A stretch of DNA of 64,000 bases, taken from the NCBI RefSeq assembly GCF_030373225.1, contig NZ_JAUCZG010000014.1, forward strand, positions 1-64,000, given 5' to 3'. The stretch is from Hydrogenophaga sp. Lineage in GTDB: Bacteria > Pseudomonadota > Gammaproteobacteria > Burkholderiales > Burkholderiaceae_C. The translations under genes and the position numbers were made by a program. Each line of letters opens with the position of its first letter. Position 1 is the stretch's first letter. The notes under the pieces are model-generated. The model saw only the letters and a program-made list of their open reading frames with translations. It was not told where the DNA came from and ran no database searches. Positions 27,401-35,724 of the stretch are shown here, in pieces.

Positions 27401-30132
27401 TGGCGCGGCGACAGACCCGTGCGCTGCAGCAGCGACAGCATGCCCAGGATGGCGTTCATCGGGGTGCGTATCTCGTGGCTCATGTTGGCGAGGAACTGGC
27501 TCTTGGCGTGCGAGGCCGCCTCGGCCGCCACCGCCGCCTGCACGACCTCGGTGATGTCGAAGCGAAAGCTCACCACATGGCCGTCGGGCATGGCGCGCTC
27601 CACCACCCGCAGGGTTCGCCCACCGGGGATGTTGCGCTGCCAGTCACCGCCCTGCCGGTGATCGCGCACCCGCTCGGCCACCCATTCCTCGGTGCGCCCG
27701 CGCGCGGCAGGCGGCTCGTGCAGCGCCAGGCTGGCGCGCACCACGGTCTCGAATTTCACGCCGGGGCGCAGCACTTCGTCGATTTCGCGGTACAGCTCGC
27801 GGTAGCGTTCGTTGATGAACACCAGCTCGTCCGCGGCATCGAAGATCACCACGCCGGCTCCGGTGACCTCCAGTGCGCTGGACATGAGTTCGTTGGAGCG
27901 CCGGGCCTGGTTTTCGGCTTCGCGCCGGGCCGAGATGTCGACATAGGTGGTGACGAAGCCTCCCTTGTCCATCCGGCCCCGGCGCAACTCGATCACCTCC
28001 CCGCCGGGCAGGATGCGTTCGAACTGCTGCTTGCTCCCGGCCGTGACCGCCGCGTGGATGAGCTCACGCACCTGTTGCTCCACGTCGCCCGGACCAAAAT
28101 CGCCCCGCTCGGCATTGAAGCGCACCATGTCCTCGAACCGGCTCACGCCCGGCTGGCACAGGTGGGCCGGCAGGCCGAACAGGCGGCCGAACTCGGTGTT
28201 GGCCACCAGCAGGCGGCCATCGGCGCCGATCATGCTGAGCGCACACGGCAGGCTTTCGATCACGTTGGTGAGCAGTTCGTGGCTGCGCTCCATGGCTTCG
28301 GAGAGCTGTCGGGCGGCGGTCACGTCCTGCATCGCCCCGACCAGGCCGCGTGGCACACCGCCCCGCACATCGAGCTCTCCCACGGCGCGCACCCGGATGG
28401 AGCGGCCAGAGGCCGTGACCAGCGGCAGTTCGACATCAAAGCCCTGCCCGGTTTCCAGCACCTCCCGAAAACCGGCCTCCACCACACTCCGTGCCTCGGG
28501 CGGGAAGTAGGACATGGCCTCCTTCAGGGTCGGCCGGTGTCCGGGCTCGAGGTCGTGGATGCGGCAGGTCTGGTCGGTCCAGAGAATCTCCCGGGTGGCG
28601 AGGTCCATCGCCCAGCCACCGACGCCGCCGATGCGCCCGGTGCGGTCCAGGAACGCCTGGCTGGCCTGCAGTTGTGCCTCGCTCTGGCGACGTTCGGTGA
28701 CATCGCTCTGGATCGCCATGAAGCCCATGAAGTCGCCGGCGTCGGAGATCAGCGGCTGTATCTCGAGTTCGATCCAGTACTCGCGCCCGGACTTGCTGCG
28801 GTTGAGCAATTCACCGTGGTAGGGCTGACCGGCATCCAGCGAGGTCCGGATGCGGGCAAGCTCCTGCACGTCGGTGCCCTCGAACTGCACGAGTTCTCCG
28901 GGGCGCCGACCCATCACCTCGGCCATGGTGTAGCCGGTGATGCGCTCGAAGCCGTCATTGACCCAGGTGATGCGCCGCGCCGTGTCGGTGATGACCACCG
29001 CGTTGGACGTGCGGCGGGCAACCACTGCGAGCCGCTCGAGGTTGATCGTCATCGAGCGCGCCAGCGCCTCGGCCCGCAGGCGGGCGCGAACCGCATGCGA
29101 CGCCATCCAGGCCAGCGCCAGCGTGAGCAGCACGCCCACGCCGAGCACAACGTATGCCGGCGTCTGTGTCACCGATCGTTCGAAGGCGCGCGTGCTGCTG
29201 GTCTGCAGCACGAAAGTGCGCCCGTACAGTTCGAAGTGCAGGCGCTGGCTGTAGGCGGCGGATGGCGCCAGCCGGGGCTCGGTGGTGCGGGTGATGCCCT
29301 CTCCGCTCTCGATCACGTGATAGCCGGCCACCCAGTTTTCGGGCTGGGGCGGCGCCTGCCCGGCGTACAGCTGGAAGGTGACGAGGTCGTCCGTGATGCC
29401 GGTGATGCCGCGCAGCATGTCGCGCGCGATCAGGGGGGCATACAGCACGCCCGTGAGTCTGGCCTGGCGCTCCTCCACCGTCGCCGGCACCACCCCGCCC
29501 GCGTACACCGGCATCAGCAGCAGAAAGCCGGGCGAGGGCGAACCGTCCCGGACCAGGGGCACCGGCGGGGTGAGTGTGGTCTCGCCGCTGTTGATGGCGT
29601 GTTCGATGGCGGCGCGACCGCGCGGGTCGCTGCCGATGTCGGCGCCCATGGCGCCGGGGTTGAGTTCTTCCGGCTCGACATACCGGATGACATAGAGGGT
29701 GTCGTGCTGCTTCTCGCCGAACTGGCGCAGCGCCATGCCGGGCGCATCACCCGCGCGCATCGCACGTTGGTAGGCCGGCCAGTCGGCTCGCTGAACACGG
29801 TCGACCCAGCCAAGGCCACGGCTGCCCGGCAGTTCACGGCGCAGGTCCATCGAATCGACCAGGGCCCGGAATTCGTCGCGATCGACCCGTTCGCTCGCGG
29901 CATGGGCGCCCCGCGCACCGCGCAGACCATAGGCCGCCGACGCCAGCCGCTGGGAGACTTCGGTCGCCAGCAGATCGCTCTTGCGCCAAAAATCCGTCTG
30001 GGCATCGGCGCGCACGCGCGCGGCCAGGCTGTATGCGCCGAGCGCACTGACGATCAGACCCAGGCAGAGGATCACCGCCGTCAGGCTGAAGCTGGCGAAC
30101 GTCTTCCCGCGGCTGGGCAGTTCGGATTTCAT
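24442..30132 (-). CDS. Giant hybrid sensor histidine kinase: CHASE-PAS4-HisKA-HATPase-REC-REC-HPt-REC-HPt
   Basis: A 1896-residue membrane kinase. TM1 (about 12-37), periplasmic CHASE domain (about 60-280), TM2 (about 320-345), then four PAS domains near 375, 505, 625 and 750. HisKA with NMSHEIRTPMN (His near 885) and an HATPase (GIGIAPENQ, GGTGLGLVICQRL). REC1 (VFMDWHMPG, Asp near 1173), REC2 (VLMDVQMPVMDG, near 1318), HPt1 (AHTLKGLAATLG, His near 1470), REC3 (VLMDVQMPDMDG, near 1605) and HPt2 (MHKLKGGAGM, His near 1760). All three receivers keep the Asp and both HPt domains the His, allowing a branched internal relay. ATG 30132 has GGAG 9 bp upstream. Divergent from the response regulator at 30358. 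Confidence 0.93.
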   Translation of the reverse strand: MKSELPSRGKTFASFSLTAVILCLGLIVSALGAYSLAARVRADAQTDFWRKSDLLATEVSQRLASAAYGLRGARGAHAASERVDRDEFRALVDSMDLRRELPGSRGLGWVDRVQRADWPAYQRAMRAGDAPGMALRQFGEKQHDTLYVIRYVEPEELNPGAMGADIGSDPRGRAAIEHAINSGETTLTPPVPLVRDGSPSPGFLLLMPVYAGGVVPATVEERQARLTGVLYAPLIARDMLRGITGITDDLVTFQLYAGQAPPQPENWVAGYHVIESGEGITRTTEPRLAPSAAYSQRLHFELYGRTFVLQTSSTRAFERSVTQTPAYVVLGVGVLLTLALAWMASHAVRARLRAEALARSMTINLERLAVVARRTSNAVVITDTARRITWVNDGFERITGYTMAEVMGRRPGELVQFEGTDVQELARIRTSLDAGQPYHGELLNRSKSGREYWIELEIQPLISDAGDFMGFMAIQSDVTERRQSEAQLQASQAFLDRTGRIGGVGGWAMDLATREILWTDQTCRIHDLEPGHRPTLKEAMSYFPPEARSVVEAGFREVLETGQGFDVELPLVTASGRSIRVRAVGELDVRGGVPRGLVGAMQDVTAARQLSEAMERSHELLTNVIESLPCALSMIGADGRLLVANTEFGRLFGLPAHLCQPGVSRFEDMVRFNAERGDFGPGDVEQQVRELIHAAVTAGSKQQFERILPGGEVIELRRGRMDKGGFVTTYVDISARREAENQARRSNELMSSALEVTGAGVVIFDAADELVFINERYRELYREIDEVLRPGVKFETVVRASLALHEPPAARGRTEEWVAERVRDHRQGGDWQRNIPGGRTLRVVERAMPDGHVVSFRFDITEVVQAAVAAEAASHAKSQFLANMSHEIRTPMNAILGMLSLLQRTGLSPRQLDYAAKTENAARSLLGLLNDILDFSKVEAGKLTLDPYPFNLDHVLRELATVLSASVGEKEIEVLFDIGADVPPVLVGDALRLRQILMNLAGNAIKFTDFGEVVVSLRARRVGEAQVMLDVAVRDTGIGIAPENQARIFEGFTQAEATTTRRFGGTGLGLVICQRLVAMMGGELSLHSEVGRGTVFRFSIALQLPAAGQGLQTEPAGRALDVLIVDDSDIARDTLSSMARANGWRVEVVASGEEAIERLTQARQRGRRFDAVFMDWHMPGLDGWESARRLKSAPLCEALDLLIMVTAHGREWLESKDRTEKNLLDGYLIKPVTGSMLADALTLAREDRAGGPAATAQTRRQEALQGLHILLVEDNETNQQVACELLAGEGARVTVAGNGQIAVDMLGADGAAFDLVLMDVQMPVMDGYTATRCIRGELGLGALPVIAMTANAMASDREASLQAGMSDHVGKPFDLAQLVRTIQRHTAPARHADAAGERGAAIEGSVLPAQALALADAQGIDLGAALHRMGGSTRAYARFLGRFIDDHARQMSDLETGLQAGDFKSGARVAHTLKGLAATLGITPLVDLGSRAEKALASARQASHGEEALRLLRGFDPAPLRALHDALAPPTDDASAGKPSAPPVPTAAPALQGLQILLVDDSDINLDITRHQLQRLGAVATCARSGAQALTHLASWPRRFDAVLMDVQMPDMDGLETTRRIRGELALITLPVIALSAGTRPDDRHDALAAGMNDFLSKELNLLQLQQVLREHIERARSSGEAVSALPPAPAPAAAPSDPGPWGAVRCMDHRAALDRMGGDEALLRRSLRRLLDEFGPLQREPLPASADAVARASMAARMHKLKGGAGMVEARPLAAAARVLEDLLRAQSPWNAVLQQWPPLCAALAELEEATGELCSPQPASGTVVQGASAIGDPALAQFRQLLLDQNLEALSFFAGQRGALAARLGPAPVQRLSDLLDTLDFEEAAGLIPHNSAV

Positions 30133-30357
30133 CGATGCAGGCTCCGGTGACGGCGGTGGCGATGGAGATCGGGGCGGCAAGGCATCCGCGATCCATCGCA
30201 CGGCCAGGCTCGCAGGGCCATCCCTGCGGCAGGAGGCTTCAGTGTCTTGTCGGCAGCGGCGGCGAAAACCTGAATCAAGCGGTGACTTGGGGCTCTTTTC
30301 CCGCCTTTGGGCGGCGCGGATCGGCCGAACATCGATCCCTCAACAACTGGAGCTGCC

Positions 30358-31164
30358 GTGGCCCTCCCAACGCACGACCCCACGATCGAACGCCGCCGCG
30401 TGCTGATCGTCGACGACGACCCGTCCATGGTGCACGTGCTCGCGCGCACCTTGATGGACTGCGCCCAGCTCTACTTTTCGGTCCGGGGCGAAGACGCCCT
30501 CAAGAAGCTCGAGGCACACGCGCCCGACCTGATGCTGATCGACGTGGACATGCCCGACCTGAGCGGCTACGAGGTGATGCAGCGCATGCAGCAGAGCCCG
30601 CGCACCCGCAACACCCAGGTGATCATGGTCACGTCGCACACCGAAGAGAGCTATCGCCGCCGCGCCATGGAGCTCGGGGCGGTGGATTTTTTCCTCAAAC
30701 CCGTGAACCGGGTGGAGATCCGCGAACGCGTGGACCAGCTGATCAACCAGCAGGTCGAGGCCATCGAACTGAGCTTCTCGGACCACGGCGATTTCACCAG
30801 CAAGACCGCACTGGCCGCCGACGCCAGGCCACAGACCGCGCGCGCCCGGCAGACGGAACACACGCCCGACTTCGCACCGACCGACATCCTCGAGCAGTTC
30901 ACCACGCCCCTGCCCTTGCTCGACCTGCCCCGGGCTGCGTCCCCACGCCCAGCCCCGCCGCCCAGCCAGCCAGCACCACACGGCGCCGACCAGATCACCT
31001 CCGAGCTGTTCGAACGAATGTCGGCCATCCTGGAGCAGACCGAGTCGATCCGGCAAACCGACCACAAAAGCCTGTCCCCCGCGGTGTCGCACCGCATCGC
31101 CCGCATCGAGGAAGAATGCGCCGAGGTGATCCAGTTGCTGGTGACGTTGAGCGACGGCGGGTAG
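30358..31164 (+). CDS. Response regulator with receiver domain and unclassified C-terminal region
   Basis: A 268-residue protein. The receiver domain (about 12-135) has RVLIVDDDPSMV, the phospho-acceptor in LMLIDVDMPDLSG, VTSHTEE and FLKPVNR. The C-terminal 130 residues are Pro-rich and then helical (ITSELFERMSAILEQTESIR), with no DNA-binding or enzymatic domain I can recognise. It begins at a GTG with GGAG 5 bp upstream; an in-frame TTG at 30307 lies before this site and is rejected. Likely partner of the divergent hybrid kinase through its HPt domains. Confidence 0.87.
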   Translation: MALPTHDPTIERRRVLIVDDDPSMVHVLARTLMDCAQLYFSVRGEDALKKLEAHAPDLMLIDVDMPDLSGYEVMQRMQQSPRTRNTQVIMVTSHTEESYRRRAMELGAVDFFLKPVNRVEIRERVDQLINQQVEAIELSFSDHGDFTSKTALAADARPQTARARQTEHTPDFAPTDILEQFTTPLPLLDLPRAASPRPAPPPSQPAPHGADQITSELFERMSAILEQTESIRQTDHKSLSPAVSHRIARIEEECAEVIQLLVTLSDGG

Positions 31165-31166
31165 GC

Positions 31167-31757
31167 CTACGGTGCCGCGCGTGCGAGGAAATGCGCCAGT
31201 GCTTTCAGGTCGGCGTCGGCGATGCCGTAGAGCGAGGCGGCCATGATGGTGTCTCGACCGGTGGCCTGGTTGTTCTTGAACTGCAGCATCGAATACAGCA
31301 GGTAGTCCTCACGCTGGCCTGCCAGCCGGGGCATCTGTTCGCGTCCGCGGTAGTCGGGCAGGTGGCAGGTGCCGCATCGCATGGACTCGGCCAGTGCCTT
31401 GCCCTGCGCCATGAGTGCCGGGTCGCCCGCAGGCGGCGTGTTGCGCGCGGGCAGCCGGGCGAAGTGCACCGCCATGGCGGTGATCTCCGCATCGCTCACG
31501 CCATCGAGCTGGCCCTTCATGGCCGGTATCTCGCGCAGACCCTCGCGGATGATGACGAGCTGGTTTTCGATGAAGACCCTGGGCTGACCCGCCAGCGACG
31601 GGATGCCGGGCAACTGCGAGTTGCCGTCCGCCCCGTGGCAGGCCGCACAGGCCATCAGGCGCACCGACACGTCTTGCGCCCAAACCGGGGCACCGACCCA
31701 CAGCAGCAGCGCGAGGAGTGCAGGCACTCCCCGTGCGCGAGACGGCTGACGCCTCAC
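31167..31757 (-). CDS. Dihaem cytochrome c (c4-like)
   Basis: A 196-residue periplasmic electron carrier. The signal peptide ends at APVWAQ, and two haem-binding motifs, CAACH and CGTCH, lie about 95 residues apart, each followed by a distal Met region (IPSLAGQ, MPRLAGQ), the arrangement of class I c4-type proteins. The start is GTG at 31757, whose GTGA overlaps the stop of the PQQ-type dehydrogenase upstream, so the two are coupled. It probably accepts electrons from that dehydrogenase and passes them to the respiratory chain. Confidence 0.9.
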   Translation of the reverse strand: MRRQPSRARGVPALLALLLWVGAPVWAQDVSVRLMACAACHGADGNSQLPGIPSLAGQPRVFIENQLVIIREGLREIPAMKGQLDGVSDAEITAMAVHFARLPARNTPPAGDPALMAQGKALAESMRCGTCHLPDYRGREQMPRLAGQREDYLLYSMLQFKNNQATGRDTIMAASLYGIADADLKALAHFLARAAP

Positions 31758-32983
31758 TTCGCGTAGGTCACGCGGTAGATCGCGCCGAGCTGTTCATCGG
31801 AGACCAGCATCGAGCCGTCCTTCATTTGCAGCATGTAGGCCGGACGGCCCCAGAACGACTGGTCGGCCTCGTTCATGAAGCCGGTCATGAAGGGCACCAC
31901 CTGGCTGTTCTTGCCATCGGCACCGGCCTTGACCATCACGATGTCGTAGCCGATCTTCTTCGTGCGGTTCCACGAACCCTTGCGCGCATTGAACAGCACG
32001 CCCTTGTACTCGGCCGGGAACATGTTGCCGGTGTAGAAGGTCACGCCCATGCTGGCGGCGTGCGGGCCCATGAGGGCCACGGGCTGCTCCACGCCGGCAC
32101 AGGCGTTGTCCTTCTTCACGTCGGGGTCGGGCAGGTTGCCCTGGTGGCAATGCGGAAAGCCGAAGTTCAACCCCACCTTGTGCAGGCGGTTGACGGTGTC
32201 GTTGGGGGTGTCCTCGCCCATCCAGTCGCGGCCGTGGTTGCTGAACCAGAGCTCTTTGGTGGTCGGGTGCCAGTCGAAGCCCACGCTGTTGCGCACACCG
32301 GTGGCCACCACCTCCATGCCCGAGCCGTCGGGGTTGTAGCGGCGGATCTGGGCGTACTCGGGCGTGGGCAGCGCGCAGATGTTGCACGGCGCACCGAAGG
32401 GCACGTAGAGCTTGCCGTCCGGGCCGAAGGCGATGTACTTCCAGTTGTGGTGCTGCTCCGTCGGCAGCTTGAAAGCCGCGGTCATGTCCACCGGCGCCAC
32501 CGCCGGGTTTTTCTCGATGCCGTCGAAACGCAGCACCTTGTTGATGGCCATCACGTAGAGCGCACCATCCTTGAAGGCCACGCCGGCGGGCTGCACCAGC
32601 TTGTCGACCACGGTGCGCACCGTGCGCTCGCTGCCATTGTTGGTGACCTCGTACACACGACCCAGGCCGCGCGTGCCCACATAGATCCTGCCTTCGTCGC
32701 CCATGGCCATGGCACGTCCGCCCGGCAGGCCGGTGGCCCAGACCTCGACCTTGAAACCCGGCGGCAGTTTGATCTTGTCGATCGGGATGTCGGCCGCGGG
32801 CGTGACGGTGTTCTTGCCGGCCAGGGGTGCCAGCGTCGAGGTGGCCATGCTCTCGGGCATGCCTTGTTTCCAAGCCGGCGCGGGGGGCGCGGCTGGTGCG
32901 GCGGTCTGGGCCAGCAGGGTGGTCGCGCCCAGGGCCAGGGCCAGGCCCACGCCCACCGAGCTCATGCGGTGAAGGGATGTCAT
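31754..32983 (-). CDS. PQQ-dependent sugar/sorbosone dehydrogenase-type protein
   Basis: A 409-residue periplasmic beta-propeller of the glucose/sorbosone dehydrogenase (GSDH) family. Signal peptide LALALGATTLLAQ; propeller motifs KLPPGFKVEVWATGLPGGR, YVGTRGLGRVYEV, HHNWKYIAFGPDGKLYV, NSVGFDWHPTTKELWFSNHG and PEYKGVLFNARKGSWNR. Soluble enzymes of this family use PQQ and oxidise aldoses or sorbosone, but many members have no assigned substrate. AGGAGACAAACCG precedes the ATG. The cytochrome c gene overlaps its stop. Confidence 0.88.
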   Translation of the reverse strand: MTSLHRMSSVGVGLALALGATTLLAQTAAPAAPPAPAWKQGMPESMATSTLAPLAGKNTVTPAADIPIDKIKLPPGFKVEVWATGLPGGRAMAMGDEGRIYVGTRGLGRVYEVTNNGSERTVRTVVDKLVQPAGVAFKDGALYVMAINKVLRFDGIEKNPAVAPVDMTAAFKLPTEQHHNWKYIAFGPDGKLYVPFGAPCNICALPTPEYAQIRRYNPDGSGMEVVATGVRNSVGFDWHPTTKELWFSNHGRDWMGEDTPNDTVNRLHKVGLNFGFPHCHQGNLPDPDVKKDNACAGVEQPVALMGPHAASMGVTFYTGNMFPAEYKGVLFNARKGSWNRTKKIGYDIVMVKAGADGKNSQVVPFMTGFMNEADQSFWGRPAYMLQMKDGSMLVSDEQLGAIYRVTYAK

Positions 32984-33169
32984 CGGTTTGTCTCCTGAAG
33001 ATTTTTTGAGGGCACTTGTGTTGCATCGTCACGGGTGAAGGGCCACACCCGACCGCGCGATGTTGCGCGATCGTGAGCATGGTAACGGTCGCGAAGAAGA
33101 CTGGGAAGCGGCCTCGATGCTGCACTGCGGCTACAGTGCAGCGGCCCGTTCACCACCTGCAGGAATCCC

Positions 33170-33847
33170 ATGTCCGATGTCGCACGCTTCGATCTCTACG
33201 CCTTCTGGCGCACCTCGGCCACCTACCGTGTGCGCGTGGCCTTTCACCACAAGGGCGTGCAGCCCAACGAGATCAAGGTCGATCTCGAGGCGGGCGAACA
33301 GCGCGGCGCGGCCTGGCTCCAGATCAATCCCATGGGTGCGATTCCGGCGCTGATCGACCACGCACCCGACCAGCCCCGCACGCCCATCACGCAGTCGCTG
33401 GCCATTCTCGAATTCATCGAAGAGACACACCCCACGCCCGCCTTGCTGCCGCCCGATGCGCACGGCCGCGCCCGCGTGCGCTCGCTCGCCGCGATGCTGG
33501 CGGCCGACACGCATCCGCTGATCACGCCGCGGGTGAAAAAGCACCTCACGGACGTCGGTGGTTTCGACGAAGCGGCCTGGCGCGCCTGGCAGATCCATTG
33601 GTTCACCACCGGACTGCAGGCGTTCGAGCAGCGCCTGGCCAGCGAGCCGGAGACCGGCACCTTCTGCCATGGCCATACGCCCACCTTCGCCGACATCTGT
33701 CTGGCCAGCATCGTGGTCATGACGCGCATCTTCAAGATCGACGTGCCCGACATTCCCAACGTGCAACGCATCATGGCCGCCTGCGAACAACTCGACGCGT
33801 TCGCGCGTGCCGCACCCGGCCTGCAGGCCGGCGCACCCCGGTCCTGA
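33170..33847 (+). CDS. Zeta-class glutathione S-transferase/maleylacetoacetate isomerase-like protein
   Basis: A 225-residue GST. Thioredoxin-fold domain with FDLYAFWRTSATYRVRVAF (zeta enzymes have SSCSxRVRIAL), INPMGAIPALID, ITQSLAILEFIEETHP; helical domain with GHTPTFADICLASIV. The cysteine of the SSC motif is replaced (TSAT), while the catalytic Ser is present. It could isomerise maleylacetoacetate or maleylpyruvate, a step of aromatic breakdown, or be a general GST. No homogentisate genes are nearby. Confidence 0.85.
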   Translation: MSDVARFDLYAFWRTSATYRVRVAFHHKGVQPNEIKVDLEAGEQRGAAWLQINPMGAIPALIDHAPDQPRTPITQSLAILEFIEETHPTPALLPPDAHGRARVRSLAAMLAADTHPLITPRVKKHLTDVGGFDEAAWRAWQIHWFTTGLQAFEQRLASEPETGTFCHGHTPTFADICLASIVVMTRIFKIDVPDIPNVQRIMAACEQLDAFARAAPGLQAGAPRS

Positions 33848-33880
33848 GCGCCGGCCTGCCCGCCCCGGGTTTTGCAATTT

Positions 33881-33899
33881 CTGAAAATTTGATTTTCAG
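33881..33899. promoter_or_regulatory. Inverted repeat CTGAAAAT-TTG-ATTTTCAG
   Basis: A perfect 8+8 bp AT-rich dyad flanked on both sides by CCCGGG, in the gap before the SnoaL-type gene. Without a following T-run it is more like an operator than a terminator. Binding protein unknown. Confidence 0.4.
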
Positions 33900-34012
33900 C
33901 CCGGGGGTTCTCTGTCTGTTGTGCTCGACATAGAGTGCCCGCTCGGCCCGGCACGGGCCCGATCCTGCGCGAGCGGCGCAGCGACCCCGCACAACAACCC
34001 AGGAGACATGAC

Positions 34013-34645
34013 ATGAACGAAGACCTGACCGACCAGCTGCTGATCCGTCAGATGGTGGAGCGCTGGGCGGTGTGGCGCGACGCGGGCGACTGGCACCGAT
34101 TCGCTTCGGTGTGGCACCCCCAGGGCGTGATGATGGCCACCTGGTTCCAGGGCCCGTTCGCCGACTTCATCCGCGTGACGCAGGAGGGCTGGGCCAAGGG
34201 CGTGAGCATCCTGCACTTTCTGGGTGGCTCGGCGATCGAGGTGGCGGGTGAACGCGCCATCGCGCAGACCAAGATGACCATCTCCCAGCGCGGCATGGTC
34301 GAAGGCGAACACGGTCCGGTGCTGTGCGACGTGGTGTGTACCGGTCGCTTCTACGACTTCGTGGAGAAGGTCGATGGGCAGTGGAAGCTGCTGCACCGCC
34401 AGCCGATCTATGAGAAGGACCGCATCGACGCGGTCGACCCTGCGGCCCGGCTCTCGCTCGACCAGCAAGCCCTGGCCGGGTTTCCCGAGGGCTACCGCCA
34501 TCTGGCCTACATCCAGACGCGCATCGGCTACACGGTCAAGCTCGACATGCCCATGCTCAAGGGTGCGCAGGTCGAGGCCTTGTACCGGCGCGGTGCCGCC
34601 TGGCTGGCGGGCGGGGCGCTGGAGCGCGAGGTCCATCCCGCCTGA
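34013..34645 (+). CDS. SnoaL-like/nuclear transport factor 2-fold protein
   Basis: A 210-residue protein with the NTF2-like cone fold: LTDQLLIRQMVERWAVWRDA and GDWHRFASVWHPQGVM at the start, then FVEKVDGQWKLLHRQPIYEKD. Proteins of this type include polyketide cyclases, dehydratases and ring-hydroxylase beta subunits. No alpha subunit is present, so a stand-alone cyclase/isomerase/dehydratase is more likely. AGGAGACATGAC precedes the ATG. It begins a three-gene unit with a Bug receptor and an FMN reductase. Confidence 0.8.
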   Translation: MNEDLTDQLLIRQMVERWAVWRDAGDWHRFASVWHPQGVMMATWFQGPFADFIRVTQEGWAKGVSILHFLGGSAIEVAGERAIAQTKMTISQRGMVEGEHGPVLCDVVCTGRFYDFVEKVDGQWKLLHRQPIYEKDRIDAVDPAARLSLDQQALAGFPEGYRHLAYIQTRIGYTVKLDMPMLKGAQVEALYRRGAAWLAGGALEREVHPA

Positions 34646-34693
34646 GGCCGCACGCACCCGATTCACCGCTCGACAACAACACCGGAGACCGAC

Positions 34694-35698
34694 ATGACCG
34701 ACCGCAGCCCCCTCTCGACCTCTCGCCGCCATCTCGTCGCCGCACTGCCTGCGGCCTGCCTGCTGAGCGCGGTCGCACCCGCAGCCTGGGCGCAGGCCGA
34801 CTTTCCTTCACGCGCGCTGCGCGTGATCGTGCCGCAGCCACCCGGCGGGGGTTTCGACTTCGTGGCGCGCGCGCTTGCTGAGCGCCTGGCGAAGCGGCTG
34901 GGCCAGCCGGTGGTGGTGGAGAACCGCACCGGTTCGGGCACGCTGATCGGTACCGACGCGGCGGCCAAGGCCGCCGCCGACGGTTACACGCTGCTCACGG
35001 GTTCGGTGTCGAACATGGTCCTGAACATGGGCCTGTACAAGAACCTCTCGTACGACAGCCTGCGCGACTTCGAGCCGGTGGGCCTGGCCGTGAGCTACAG
35101 CTACACGCTGATCGCGCGCGCTGACCTGCCCTTCAAGTCGCTGGCCGAGGTGGTGGCCCATGCCAAGGCCAATCCGGGCAAGCTGACCTACGCCTCGGCC
35201 GGCAACGGCTCGGGCCAGCACGTGCTGGCGGCCGCGCTCTGGCAACTCGCCGGCGTGGAGATCACCCATGTGCCGTACCGGGGTGCGCAGGCCGCCTACA
35301 CCGACCTGCTCGGCGGTCGCGTCGACATGTTCTTCGACCTCACCCCCACCACCCGTTCGCACATCGAGTCGGGCAAGGTGTTCCCGCTCGCGGTCTCCGG
35401 CGCAGAGCGCAACGCCCTGCAACCCACCGTGCCCACGCTCATCGAGACCGGCGTGGCCAGGCTCGACCTGGAATCGTGGTTCGGCTACTTCGCACCCCGC
35501 GGCACACCGCCACAAGCCCTGCAGCGCCTGCGCACCGAGCTGGCCGCCGTGATCGCCGAACCCGAGCTGCGCGAGGTCTTCACCAAGGCCGGCGGCAAGC
35601 CCCTGACGATCAGCGTGGAGCAGACTTCGGCGATGCTCAAGCGCGATGTGGAGCGCTGGAGCGCCCTGATCCGTGCCGCCAACATCTCGCTCGACTGA
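34694..35698 (+). CDS. Bug-family tripartite tricarboxylate transporter receptor
   Basis: A 334-residue periplasmic receptor. Its signal peptide includes SRRHLVAALPAACLLSAVAP and ends near AWAQA. Bug motifs are FPSRALRVIVPQPPGGGFDF, VVENRTGSGTLIG, ADGYTLLTG and VPYRGAQAAYTDLLGGRVDM. The usual PGG motif is PPGGGFD. CCGGAGACCGAC precedes the ATG. Third Bug receptor in the window; it lies between the SnoaL-type and FMN-reductase genes and may bind their substrate. Confidence 0.93.
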   Translation: MTDRSPLSTSRRHLVAALPAACLLSAVAPAAWAQADFPSRALRVIVPQPPGGGFDFVARALAERLAKRLGQPVVVENRTGSGTLIGTDAAAKAAADGYTLLTGSVSNMVLNMGLYKNLSYDSLRDFEPVGLAVSYSYTLIARADLPFKSLAEVVAHAKANPGKLTYASAGNGSGQHVLAAALWQLAGVEITHVPYRGAQAAYTDLLGGRVDMFFDLTPTTRSHIESGKVFPLAVSGAERNALQPTVPTLIETGVARLDLESWFGYFAPRGTPPQALQRLRTELAAVIAEPELREVFTKAGGKPLTISVEQTSAMLKRDVERWSALIRAANISLD

Positions 35699-35724
35699 TC
35701 CCTTCCTTCATTTCAGGACACCCC

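Noticed and set aside
25420-30150. A 1576-codon open frame on the plus strand opposite the hybrid kinase
   Set aside because: It is the antisense shadow of a gene with full domain content; its translation is low-complexity His/Gln/Arg-rich without any recognisable motif. Long antisense frames are expected at this GC content.
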